From Siphonodentalium dalli (Eukaryota; Mollusca; Scaphopoda; Gadilida; Siphonodentaliidae): 64,000 bases of DNA. Made by a program: the position numbers and the translations under genes. The notes under the pieces were generated by a model, which was not told where the DNA came from, ran no database searches, and worked only from the letters and a program-made list of their open reading frames with translations. The stretch spans positions 32,552,987 to 32,616,986 of the forward strand of contig CP136063.1 of the NCBI GenBank assembly GCA_032622095.1, given 5' to 3'. Of the stretch, positions 24,661-33,894 are shown piece by piece (the first letter of the stretch is position 1; every line of letters begins with the position of its first letter).

Positions 24661-26039
24661 TAATTAAGCTAGCTTATGTTCATATTATCAAACAAATGCA
24701 ATCAACAAATATACCCGAAAAATTAGCAAAAACCTTTATTCTCAAAGATGGTATCCTACACTATATATCAATATATAATGACATACCTAAATTACGAATA
24801 TATATAACGGACAAAATAGCACAAGAAGTTATATCCCAATATCACAATCTCGGCCATAGAGCGGTACAATCGCTATACGCGACCATACGAAACAGATATT
24901 ACACACCTCAATTGTTTGCAAAAATTGTCACATACATAAACAATTGTCATACATGCCGACAACGAAATGCTTATAATCCAAAAATCCCGCTTCAACCAGT
25001 CACTGCCCCATCAAGGCCAGGACAACTCATAGCTATCGATCTTATGGGACCATTTTCCCCCAAAACACAGTCAGGAAATAGATTTATCTTAACTATTATT
25101 GATCAATTTTCATTACACACTTTAGCATACGCATTACCTAACAAAATGGTGGATACAATTTTAGAAAGATTGAATTCAGAGTATTTCACTTTATTTGGAT
25201 CAGTTGAAGGCATATTAACTGATAATGGGTCCGAGTTTGCAAACTCTACCTTCACTGAATTTTGTAAATATTACCATATCAATCACCGCCTCACCTCGTT
25301 CTACTCACCCCAAAGTAATGGGAAAAGTGAACGCTCACATAGAAGTCTAGCATCAATCATTTCAACAATCACCCAAGCAAATGTAGAAAATTGGGACCTA
25401 TATCTAAATTATGCATCACAAGCAATGAACTTCTATTGTTCCAGTGTACATACACATTCACCATTTTTTCTAACTTTTTTTAGAGAACCACAGATAAGCA
25501 TAGACCGAATTTTAACACACAGAGAAAAGTATTTAGGAGAGGATTTTTTAGCCACCACGCTTCAAAATCAACACATTATTTTTAAAACTACAAAATCTCT
25601 TCTCGAAACAGCCTCTCGCGACCACAAACAGAACAAAGGTGGATCTATTCCAACCTTTAAAATAGGCCAATCCGTCTATTACAAAATCCACCAACCAAAT
25701 CACAAATTTTCATTTAAATATGAGCCGTTTTGGCATATCTTGAAACAAACAGGCCCCATATCTTACATATTAAGATATGACCTATCTGCTAAATTAACAA
25801 AATCACATGCTAAACACATCAAACCATCCCCCGTTGATTGGCCTACACCTCAAATTCCCAATCACTTAAAAAATAAACGACATAATCGATTTGCATTTCC
25901 ACCGAGTGAAGCCAGTGTCGATAATAATAGCTCTCAATCCACATTGGAATCAGACGATGACCTCAAAACAACAGCAATTAAGCGCGCTCAACTTGAGCGC
26001 TCAAACACAAGACGACAGTTCTTCAATACCATTGGCTGA
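24639..26039 (+). CDS. Retroelement integrase (3' part of pol)
   Basis: The frame is open for 466 codons. The ATG at 24639 is probably not the native start, because element homology appears to begin around residue 20-30 and the rest of pol is missing upstream. An HHCC zinc-binding domain is visible (H69, H73, C103, C106), followed by a catalytic core with D134, D195 (TDNGSEF) and E231 (NGKSER). The D195-E231 spacing is the canonical DX35E. A GP..Y-type C-terminal module sits near residues 371-377. The last 60 residues are polar and no chromodomain is apparent. The core motifs and the PSRPGQLIAIDLMGP block fit Ty3/Gypsy integrases, which insert the cDNA into host DNA. All catalytic residues are present; the missing upstream pol makes the copy defective. 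Confidence 0.9.
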   Translation: MLFSFGSLIKLAYVHIIKQMQSTNIPEKLAKTFILKDGILHYISIYNDIPKLRIYITDKIAQEVISQYHNLGHRAVQSLYATIRNRYYTPQLFAKIVTYINNCHTCRQRNAYNPKIPLQPVTAPSRPGQLIAIDLMGPFSPKTQSGNRFILTIIDQFSLHTLAYALPNKMVDTILERLNSEYFTLFGSVEGILTDNGSEFANSTFTEFCKYYHINHRLTSFYSPQSNGKSERSHRSLASIISTITQANVENWDLYLNYASQAMNFYCSSVHTHSPFFLTFFREPQISIDRILTHREKYLGEDFLATTLQNQHIIFKTTKSLLETASRDHKQNKGGSIPTFKIGQSVYYKIHQPNHKFSFKYEPFWHILKQTGPISYILRYDLSAKLTKSHAKHIKPSPVDWPTPQIPNHLKNKRHNRFAFPPSEASVDNNSSQSTLESDDDLKTTAIKRAQLERSNTRRQFFNTIG

Positions 26040-26400
26040 ATTAGCCAACAGACTCATGGCTTCGAAACATTTTAATAAAACAGACAGCCAATCACCCCCG
26101 GATTTATCACCCAGCGACCAATCTAAGCCCCAAACACAGGAACCAAATATCATAAAACACAAATTAATTACGCAAAATTCTTATAGTACGACGCCAGACA
26201 CAAAATCTGATCGCGCAGATAACAAACGCGGCCGGCATCGTAAATTATATTCACCATACGCCAAACACACGCCTAAAGATTCATCGTTTTCTAATTCCTT
26301 CCAATATACATCACCCGACAGCCGTTCGACAAATTGGTCAAACGAAAGTACGGAAACATATGATTTATATCAGATGACAACTGATATCGAACATTCATAG
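25957..26400 (+). CDS. Overlapping hydrophilic ORF after integrase, function unknown
   Basis: An ORF in the +1 frame relative to integrase overlaps its 3' end. It is open from 25891; the ATG at 25957 (reading MTSKQQQL) gives about 147 codons and an 83-bp overlap with integrase. The product is rich in S, T, P, D and N, lacks hydrophobic segments and looks disordered, with a basic patch (NKRGRHRK). It could be a separate accessory protein or a C-terminal pol extension reached by frameshifting. I do not recognise a domain. Confidence 0.45.
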   Translation: MTSKQQQLSALNLSAQTQDDSSSIPLAELANRLMASKHFNKTDSQSPPDLSPSDQSKPQTQEPNIIKHKLITQNSYSTTPDTKSDRADNKRGRHRKLYSPYAKHTPKDSSFSNSFQYTSPDSRSTNWSNESTETYDLYQMTTDIEHS

Positions 26401-26894
26401 TCATGTATCAAAGTACCTCACAATCACTAATGACAGATAATTTACATAACTTTTACTAGTATTATATAAAACAGGTTTTACAAAGGCATAACCCCACTGC
26501 AATTCTCCCATCCCACCCCCTTAGGCACAGAAATAGACACCCAAACGATAAACTTCGTGCATACCAGTGGCATGATCATTCAGTATATACGTTAAACAGG
26601 GCATCATCTCGTTTCCCAAATCTCTAATTCAATTATCGCTAACAGGTGTGCATTGAGTCATGAAGCCGAAGTAAATTTAACCGACATGTAATATATATCT
26701 TTCGCTAATGACTGACACTCGGCGTCTTTGACTAATTGTTTATTCACGAAACATGCCACCCTGTCGATCATTGCCTCTCGCACCAATCTCCGAAATATGG
26801 CAAACTCCCGGTCATGACTCAGTTACATCTTCATTCCCTCCAATATGCTTAACTCAATCATATATTCATTGACATAGCACACGAACGCTACAAT
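26401..26894. other. Non-coding retroelement interior
   Basis: Follows the stop at 26400. No frame or repeat was recognised. Composition matches the rest of the element. Confidence 0.4.
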
Positions 26895-27690
26895 ACACTA
26901 TATATTATACAGTAGGTTATACAATAATCACGGCATATTTCCCTCAATATCACTATCCCCTCCTGCCAAACAACGCTCTTTATCATAAGAACGATTGGTA
27001 CAGAAACCACGGCATATTATCTCTCAATGTAGACACCACCACCGCCACAACGCCACTATAATTATATTATATAGTAGGTGATACAATCATCACGGCATAT
27101 TTCCCTCAATATCACTACCCCCTCCTGCCAAACAACGCTCTTTATCATAAGAACGATTGGTACAGAAACCACGGCATATTATCCCCCAATGTAGACACCC
27201 CCCACCCACCACCGACACAAGACACTATAATAATATTATATAGTAGGTGATACAATAATCACCGCATATTTCCCTCAATATCACTACCCCCCTCCTGCCA
27301 AACAACGCTCTTTATCATAAGAACGATTGGTACAGAAACCACGGCATATTATCTCTCAATGTAGACACACCCCACCCACCACCGCCACAACGCCACTATA
27401 ATTATATTATATAGTAGGTGATACAATCATCACGGCATATTTCCCTCAATATCACTACCCCCTCCTGCCAAACAACGCTCTTTATCATAAGAACGATTGG
27501 TACAGAAACCACGGCATATTATCTCTCAATGTAGACACCCCCACCCACCACCGCCACAACGCCACTATAATTATATTATATAGTAGGTGATACAATCATC
27601 ACGGCATATTTCCCTCAATATCACTTCCCCTAATACTGCCAAATAACGTTCTTTATCACAGAACGATTGGTACAGAAACCACGACATTCC
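26895..27690. repeat. 170-bp tandem array inside the retroelement
   Basis: About 4.7 copies. The landmark caacgctctttatcataaga starts near 26970, 27133, 27303 and 27473, with a decayed copy near 27643 (spacing about 162-170 bp). Each unit also holds accacggcatattat and tatatagtaggtgatacaat. Unit-to-unit identity is high except in the outermost copies, consistent with recent expansion. Confidence 0.85.
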
Positions 27691-28121
27691 CACCATCATC
27701 ACTGATTTCCCACCACACATCTCACATACATTTACCGACATTATTTGAAGCAAACGTATAACACTCTTTACTATAGAGCGTATATTATATCAACCCCGGC
27801 ATTTCTATAACTAAAACCAAATTTATTTGAACGAACAAACAAACGCTCTTCATTCTAAAACTTAGATAACCCAATCAATAACAGTATTGAACTCTGTAAT
27901 AATTCTTGGCAGCGGTCTAATAATATATTTATCTCTTTACATTTCAACCAATCTTAGACTATAATTAAATAATCTTTGGCGATTTAGCACGTTTACAAAA
28001 GTTACTCTTTGTAGCTCAACCAATATTAACACCTTTGGGGCATTACCACGATTACAACAACAACAACAAAAAAATTACATTTCTTTTTCACTGAATTTAT
28101 CAGCAAGATGTTATTTCTACA
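27691..28121. other. Interior spacer, possible 3' region of the first antisense gene
   Basis: No plus-strand frame. TTTATT at 27822-27827 reads AATAAA on the minus strand, about 440 bp beyond the antisense stop at 28265. It could be a poly(A) signal but is not conclusive. Further aacgctctt fragments of the 170-bp unit occur near 27842. Confidence 0.3.
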
Positions 28122-28190
28122 GGCTGACACGGTGAATAACCCCAAAAACAATTCAATTCATGTTATTGTTGGCTAAACACCGTGCCAGCT
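28122..28190. repeat. Compound hairpin downstream of the first antisense ORF
   Basis: ggctgacacggtg (28122-28134) pairs with caccgtgccagct (28178-28190). An inner aacaat/attgtt stem is nested in the loop. It lies 75-140 bp past the stop of the minus-strand ORF, so it may structure that transcript's 3' end or act in the element's sense RNA. Confidence 0.5.
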
Positions 28191-28264
28191 TGCAGAATGC
28201 AAGCCAGCTCTTGATCCAGGGACGGTCCGAATTCGTCAGGTGCAGCAATCACAGCAACATCTTC

Positions 28265-28540
28265 TTATAACACTCTCCGATGTTGACTCCATATGTCCAC
28301 TATCTGCTGCCTTTCATCTATGATCTCCAGCCGGAGATTTATCACCTTGTGGCATCTTTCTAACTCAGACACGGTACTAAAATACCGTGCCCAATCTATA
28401 CTGGTCCCTCCGGCAAGGCACACAGCAACTATAACATCATGAAATGCCAGTATGTGATCCACATACTGCATTGTTACCTCATATTGACTAGTTTCTAACA
28501 CAGCAACCTCAGCCTCCAAAAATCGCAAGTAATCAGACAT
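28265..28540 (-). CDS. Antisense accessory ORF A of the retroelement, unknown function
   Basis: Minus-strand ORF, antisense to the retroelement, between integrase and envelope. An upstream in-frame ATG exists at 28582, but a TATATAAG box at 28585-28592 would start transcription near 28555. The first usable ATG is then 28540 (MSDYLRFLEAE), giving 91 residues. The protein is predicted largely helical, with a charged C-terminal helix containing ERC-x4-NLR-x2-I-x2-ER. The same motif with the same spacing ends ORF B at 30247-30552, so the two appear to be duplicated genes. No known domain was recognised. Antisense genes are rare in Gypsy elements; the paralogy plus promoter placement argue that it is real. 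Confidence 0.6.
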   Translation of the reverse strand: MSDYLRFLEAEVAVLETSQYEVTMQYVDHILAFHDVIVAVCLAGGTSIDWARYFSTVSELERCHKVINLRLEIIDERQQIVDIWSQHRRVL

Positions 28541-28584
28541 AATGAAAATTAAGTCAGAAATAACACTTGTCGATATTCCCACAC

Positions 28585-28592
28585 CTTATATA
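28585..28592 (-). promoter_or_regulatory. Minus-strand TATA box of antisense ORF A
   Basis: Reads TATATAAG on the minus strand, 45 bp before the chosen ATG at 28540. This matches the expected TATA to start-site distance plus a very short leader, and mirrors the layout at ORF B. Confidence 0.5.
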
Positions 28593-29186
28593 CTCATCTC
28601 ATATTGGCAGATAGCGTCCGTATCGAATCGAGACGCTGTGCCAAACCAAGCAAGCACTCTCGAAGATTCCCGAGGGACATGCTAGGCACTATCTATCTCA
28701 AATAGACCCACACGGTAATATATATTACAAACCCCTGTTCCCGCTAACAGCGAACCAGCTCTCAAGCGATATCTCTTCGATACATCTAAACATAATATCC
28801 AAAGATAAATAAACACACTAAACATCATCTCATAATCAGATATAACTCAATGCTGGCAAGTCCAGTGTGCATCGGTGCACCATGCACACAGGGCTAAAAC
28901 TTCCTTCCCTCAAACAACAAAAATAAAATTAATACAATAAAAATATGTTACACAAGTATCATATCAATAGATAGGAATATTTATACATAAACAAATATTA
29001 CCCAGCCAATTTATCTGCCTCATAAACATAAAACTATCCATAAATATTCATTAAACCCAAATAACCCAAATCAAGCGACCTACACAAACCAATAAATATG
29101 ACAAGAACACCGATAGGTTAACCTTCCACTTCCACAACACATACACCAGACCCCTCCCCCCACACACCACGTATCTAGTGAGATGT
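28593..29186. other. Interior spacer upstream of antisense ORF A
   Basis: No gene seen. It would contain upstream promoter sequence for the antisense ORF. A plus/minus pair gcgtccg...cgagacgc near 28615-28632 makes a weak hairpin. Confidence 0.35.
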
Positions 29187-29738
29187 AAATCACAATATAT
29201 CTCCCAACATGACCATATCGTATATGTACCACCCCCCCAACTGCCCACAATACCCTAATTCACATATACATGTGCAGAGCTAAAATGAGCCTGAACAACA
29301 TGTATGTGAAAATCACAATAAATCTCCCAACACGACCATATCGTACATGTACCACCCCCCCCCCCCCCAACTGCCCACAACACCCTAATTCACATATACA
29401 TGTGCAGAGCTAAAATGAGCCTGAACAACATGTATGTGAAAATCACAATATATCTCCCAACATGACCATATCGTATATGTACCACCCCCCCCCCCCCCCC
29501 AACTGCCCACAATACCCTAATTCACACATACATGTGCAGAGCTAAAATGAGCCTGAACAACATGTATGTGGAAATCACAATAAATCTCCCAACACGACCA
29601 TATCGTACATGTACCCCCCCCCCCCCAACTGCCCACAATACCCTAAATCACATATACATGTGCAGAGCTAAAATGAGCCTCAATAACATGTATGTGCAAA
29701 TCACACTATATCTCCCAACACGACGATATCGTATACAT

Positions 29739-29780
<42 letters not shown>

Positions 29781-29781
29781 A
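29187..29781. repeat. 130-bp tandem array with expanding poly(C) tracts
   Basis: About 4.6 units with the landmark tgtgcagagctaaaatgagc at 29271, 29401, 29533 and 29659. Every unit ends gaccatatcgtatatgtacc followed by C runs of 7, 14, 16, 13 and finally 41 (29740-29780). The plus-strand frame at 29532-29807 merely translates the repeat. The minus strand would carry long G runs that could form quadruplexes. Confidence 0.85.
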
Positions 29782-30246
29782 CCGCCAAGATAACCAGAGC
29801 CGTGTGACAATGCGCGATCAAATATTATCATTACAATATAGATAGAACTACTATTCCATGCGTCAATTGCACTCCCCTAATACTATACAATCAACAAATA
29901 TTTCCGCCAATAGTCATGTCAAATATAGCAATAAGAACCTATATATACCAGTACACAATACGCATTTATTCATATGCCTTTTGATATCCATATTGACATG
30001 ACTGTTGGTATACCTACACCATATGACACATACATTTTTTAAATAATACAGCAATACTACTCGTCATTCACATTCAGATGTCCATGTGATGTTTTCAATG
30101 AAACCAATCTTCATTAGCACGATGTAACCCACGTTAAATTATATAGGCACAAACAGCTATCAAAGATTGGGCTCATCTTTCTTCTTCACTCCTCCTGCCA
30201 AACCTCCTCAAATCTCCCCCATCAGCCGGCCCAACTCAACTCCGTC
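29782..30246. other. Interior spacer, possible 3' region of antisense ORF B
   Basis: AT-rich. TTTATT at 29965-29970 reads AATAAA on the minus strand, 280 bp past the stop at 30247. It is the plausible poly(A) signal for ORF B. Confidence 0.35.
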
Positions 30247-30552
30247 TTACCAGTCAGTCTGTTCTTCCGACGACAGATCTATCAACCTTCTCCTCTCTTC
30301 CCTAATCTGCTTCCTCAGATTTAAAATGAGGTAACACCTCTCATTTTCCTCTAGCCACAACGTACACAGATATCGATCGCTCTTGGATGATACCCCCGTC
30401 CGGGCGTGCTCATTTCCCCGCTCAAATTGATCGACTATCTGATCATTCACGTACGTCAGATAGATCGAATCGACGATCACCCCAAAATACCCGAGACCAG
30501 ACGCCTTCGCATTTCTTAACTTACACTCTAACTCACTTAAAAGTTGACTCAT
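30247..30552 (-). CDS. Antisense accessory ORF B of the retroelement, unknown function
   Basis: Minus-strand ORF that ends 262 bp before the envelope frame begins and is divergent from it. The longest frame starts at 30603, but TATAAAAG at 30607-30614 makes that ATG upstream of the expected transcription start. The ATG at 30552 (MSQLLSELECK) gives 101 residues. Like ORF A it opens MSxxLxxLE and closes with ERC-x4-NLR-x2-I-x2-ER-x4-D, about 11 of 27 identical without gaps, preceded by an RY..T block in both. It is acidic-basic mixed, helical, and has no signal peptide or membrane segment. Function is unknown. Such a product could in principle regulate the element or the host, but nothing in the sequence shows which. 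Confidence 0.65.
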   Translation of the reverse strand: MSQLLSELECKLRNAKASGLGYFGVIVDSIYLTYVNDQIVDQFERGNEHARTGVSSKSDRYLCTLWLEENERCYLILNLRKQIREERRRLIDLSSEEQTDW

Positions 30553-30606
30553 AACTGCAAAGATTGAAAGACAGGCCCGTAATATTTTCCAGCCATCATA
30601 CAAATG

Positions 30607-30614
30607 CTTTTATA
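30607..30614 (-). promoter_or_regulatory. Minus-strand TATA box of antisense ORF B
   Basis: TATAAAAG on the minus strand, 55 bp before the ATG at 30552. Combined with CCAAT and CRE-like sites further upstream it makes a complete-looking RNA polymerase II promoter. Confidence 0.6.
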
Positions 30615-30668
30615 CCGCTATACCACTAATTACCTTTGTCGACACGCCTAACACACGCAGCGCTGCTA

Positions 30669-30700
30669 ATTGGTATCCACACTGGCATCGCGTGACGTCA
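30669..30700 (-). promoter_or_regulatory. CCAAT box and CRE-like palindrome between ORF B and envelope
   Basis: CCAAT on the minus strand at 30669-30673, about 55 bp upstream of the ORF B TATA box. TGACGTCA, the full CRE palindrome, is at 30693-30700. The CRE is symmetrical and also lies about 105 bp upstream of a plus-strand catataag (30805-30812) before the envelope ORF, so the block may serve both directions. Confidence 0.45.
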
Positions 30701-30887
30701 TTTTTCGTCGATTTCTGGGGGTACCCAGATACACAGTAAACTGAGACACACATTACAACCTACACCGGTCGAAAAATCTCATCGATTAATCAAACCAGTT
30801 AACCCATATAAGCCATGCCCACGCGAATCTATCTTTGTAATCAGATACCGGCTAACCCGCTAATACACACCTATATTTTTACATATA

Positions 30888-30902
30888 GGGGTGCGAGCGA
30901 TA
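30888..30902 (+). promoter_or_regulatory. Candidate splice acceptor before the envelope ATG
   Basis: ctatatttttacatatag ends in AG at 30888, preceded by a T-rich run, 13 bp before the ATG at 30902. Env-bearing Gypsy elements usually express env from a spliced RNA, so this would fit. Alternatively catataag at 30805-30812 could be a TATA box giving a start near 30835. Either way the ATG at 30902, not 30815, would be first in the message. Confidence 0.4.
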
Positions 30903-33091
30903 TGAAGCCCACAGAAAACTTCGTTAAAGCGACCCTCTTCATACTTATCATCGGCTTTCAAACTAGTGACACTATGTTAACTCGACAGAACATGTTATTT
31001 TTGCATCACCGGCAAATTGCTGTCTCAAATGAAAATTGGGATCTCAGTTTTCTCATCGAACTCACACCATATTATTCCTACATAACAAGACTTGCTAGCG
31101 ACATAAGGATGGCCCAAAATAAACTCAATAGCATTTGTGCCACGTTTCATCAAAGCACATATCACCATAACAAACCTCCATTCAGGAACGAGACAAATAA
31201 CATTAACTTTAATCTCATCAACATTTTGACAGATTTACAAACTGAATTAGCCGCGGCCCTCACGGAAACAAAACAAATCCAATATGAGTATCATAATTAT
31301 TATCAACTCCATAATACCAAAAGACTCAAAAAAGCAATATTACCAGTAATCAGCGATATCGCCAAATTTTTATTTGGCACACCTTCAATGTCAGATATTA
31401 CACATGTAGAAGATAACATACGAACCCTCTACCAAAACCAAAAAAAAATCCAACACGATACTCAAACCGCTTATTCTATCATGAATATCACACGCGTCAT
31501 TTCAAACGAAAATCGCCAACGAGTCAACACATTATCAACAACAATATCCAATATTCAAGCCACACTTCGAAAAGAAACACATCGAACTCAAAAACACGTA
31601 CATACAATTGAAATATTCACAATCATCAACGCTAAGTTTCTAGTAATATTACATGAAATACAACAAAATGTTATCCAAGCAAAATTATATTTGCGACATC
31701 TTAAAGTTCAAATTGCCTCTCTAATTAACCACCGATTAATACCGGAGATCATAAGCCCAATACATTTAAAACACGCACTTGACAGCATAACGAAATTACT
31801 TCCAGCTCATTTGAAGTTACCATTCCCCATAGAATCGGGGATTGCAAAATATTACCAACATTCGAACACACAAACCATACTCACAGACAGCAAACTAATC
31901 ATTACCATAACAATTTATTTACGCGATATCAGAATGCAGTTTGACATATTCCGCGCTATACCATTTTTTTATCCATTAGACCCCCGAGACCCAAAACTCA
32001 GACACAACAATAAATATACAGTTGCCCGAATCGATATTACTCATAATTATCTGCTATTATCTCCCGACCGATCCAAATATACCACTATTGGTGCCAATCA
32101 CCCGTGTATTTTAAATAAATTACCATATTGTAAAATTCAAAAAATTTCAATAGCAGCATCACATAATCACAACTGCCTACTAAACATATTCACCAATGAT
32201 ACAAAAAATACCGCCACAAATTGCCCTATAGCCATATACCCTCAGTATAATTTACCGTCCGCTATTAAGCTGGCGGCATGTACATGGCTTATAACAACCA
32301 CGAAAGCTCATACATTTACAGTAAACTGTCATCACAATCTCTTAAGAAAACGACCGTATAGAATCACAATTTTACCCCCCATCGCAACGATAACTTTACC
32401 ACCAAGGTGCATAGCTACATCAGCCAGTATCAAACTAATTGCATTCACAACTTTGAACTCATCAAACATCACCATCAAGACACAAATAACCCAATTACAA
32501 TCAACTATTGAATTACATAAATTGCCACAATGGAAGCCATTATTTTCCCAAATTCATAACTTGCCCCCTCAAGTATCGATTCCAAACAAGTTACCCCCCA
32601 TAAAGCAACTATCATTATATGATTTTCTGCAAACAGTCACTTCCCTGCAACCCATCAAACAAAAGAAAAAACAGGATTATTACCAAATTATCATTCCCGC
32701 GGTCATTACGTTTGTATTAATTTTACTGATTGCCATCTCAAGTCGCAAATACATTATTCAGTGTATCACGAAAATTTCCCAATACCAGACTCAACGCAAT
32801 CACAACACGCGACGAATTAAAATCGCAAAGCGACGAAATAAACTTAACCAAATGATAAAGGGAACTGATATGCAACTTCGTCACAGACTAACCCCACCAA
32901 TACCCAATGAAGCTACGAAAGATATTCATTTGTCTCCAGCTAAGGAACCTCAAATACAAATCACACAAGAAGATTTGACATTTCCCAAAAAACACCCGCG
33001 AGATGTTGATGCAGAATCATCCACATTACGACCTATGAAAATAATGAAAACTCACGCGTCCATCCATAACCCACCACTTAATCTATATTGA
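30902..33091 (+). CDS. F-type (baculovirus F/errantivirus-like) envelope protein
   Basis: The frame is open for 758 codons from 30815. I prefer the ATG at 30902 (residue 30; 729 residues remain) because a signal-peptide-like stretch (ATLFILIIGF) follows it directly. Numbering from 30815: a basic cluster KRLKK at 169-173 precedes a hydrophobic segment containing LFGT (186-189), the layout of the cleavage site and fusion peptide in F proteins. Helical heptad-like sequence follows (about 195-300), then a Cys-bearing region (431-532), a transmembrane helix at about 624-642, and a basic cytoplasmic tail of about 115 residues, longer than usual. The basic cluster ends in Lys rather than the Arg preferred by furin, so processing is uncertain. 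Family: class I fusion glycoproteins of the Baculo_F group, carried by errantiviruses. No stop or frameshift interrupts it. Confidence 0.8.
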   Translation: MKPTENFVKATLFILIIGFQTSDTMLTRQNMLFLHHRQIAVSNENWDLSFLIELTPYYSYITRLASDIRMAQNKLNSICATFHQSTYHHNKPPFRNETNNINFNLINILTDLQTELAAALTETKQIQYEYHNYYQLHNTKRLKKAILPVISDIAKFLFGTPSMSDITHVEDNIRTLYQNQKKIQHDTQTAYSIMNITRVISNENRQRVNTLSTTISNIQATLRKETHRTQKHVHTIEIFTIINAKFLVILHEIQQNVIQAKLYLRHLKVQIASLINHRLIPEIISPIHLKHALDSITKLLPAHLKLPFPIESGIAKYYQHSNTQTILTDSKLIITITIYLRDIRMQFDIFRAIPFFYPLDPRDPKLRHNNKYTVARIDITHNYLLLSPDRSKYTTIGANHPCILNKLPYCKIQKISIAASHNHNCLLNIFTNDTKNTATNCPIAIYPQYNLPSAIKLAACTWLITTTKAHTFTVNCHHNLLRKRPYRITILPPIATITLPPRCIATSASIKLIAFTTLNSSNITIKTQITQLQSTIELHKLPQWKPLFSQIHNLPPQVSIPNKLPPIKQLSLYDFLQTVTSLQPIKQKKKQDYYQIIIPAVITFVLILLIAISSRKYIIQCITKISQYQTQRNHNTRRIKIAKRRNKLNQMIKGTDMQLRHRLTPPIPNEATKDIHLSPAKEPQIQITQEDLTFPKKHPRDVDAESSTLRPMKIMKTHASIHNPPLNLY

Positions 33092-33880
33092 TCATTTTCC
33101 CAATAATACCATTTTTTTCCTATAAGGGGCACAAACCCACAGACTAATTCTAATATCGTTACTGCATGCATACCACGTCAGCTGCATATGCTAACGCCAT
33201 TATGACACGTGCCAACCCCAAGAGTTAGACAGCTGACCGCCGATTATCTTCAATAACATTGGTCACGGATCTCCCCATCTATCAACAAACGCATTAATTA
33301 ATGACTCATATACCACACTCCAAACAATATTTCACCTCTGACACATGCTCTCAACAATTCCCTGTGCAATTGACGGCAGATGAGAAACATTTGGTCTCTC
33401 ATTACCCCAATACCGAATGTATACATATCGTCATGATTTTATTAACAATACAACATGCATTTATATAATACATCACCAATGTTCATCATTTACAAAACAT
33501 ACCATGCACTATTACCGTATTGTTATATTCATTACTTATCATATTCTATATTCTATTATCATACCTTATTCTACATATCAATATAGCACGCATTATGACT
33601 GCATGCCCGATCATTTTATATACCCAACCCATATAAGCTTTTCACACCATTTATTTCATAATCTCATAATATTGCGTATCATCATTTTAAGACAACTTAA
33701 CATGGCACATCATCACTTTAAGATAACTTTGTTCCACAGGTATTAATCATAACTTCACCACAATCAATGTTATTATACTTCATTCAGCCTCACCCACATT
33801 ATATCATCACAATTACCCCAGTTAGGTCCATAATTTTGATGTTACATAAGATTTTCCGCTGCGCTAAAAAAATCTTACAC
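33092..33880. other. Retroelement 3' untranslated region
   Basis: AT/AC-rich sequence between the envelope stop and the LTR. A 109-codon frame at 33417-33746 has strongly biased His/Ile/Tyr composition with no recognisable feature, so I do not call it. A small hairpin aagatttt...aaaatctt is at 33848-33876. Confidence 0.5.
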
Positions 33881-33890
33881 GGGTGGGGGA
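33881..33890 (+). promoter_or_regulatory. Polypurine tract
   Basis: gggtggggga lies four bases before the TGTGAG at which the LTR is placed. This is the usual position of the plus-strand DNA primer in LTR retroelements. Confidence 0.65.
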
Positions 33891-33894
33891 CATA

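Noticed and set aside
9100-28700. CRISPR-like arrays (regularly spaced repeats at 9798-11771, 20112-21900 and 26895-27690)
   Set aside because: Units are contiguous 130-170 bp tandem repeats without unique spacers, in a eukaryotic genome.
33417-33746. 109-codon ORF after env as a possible accessory gene
   Set aside because: Extreme His/Ile/Tyr composition from AT-rich untranslated sequence. No domain and no second supporting signal.
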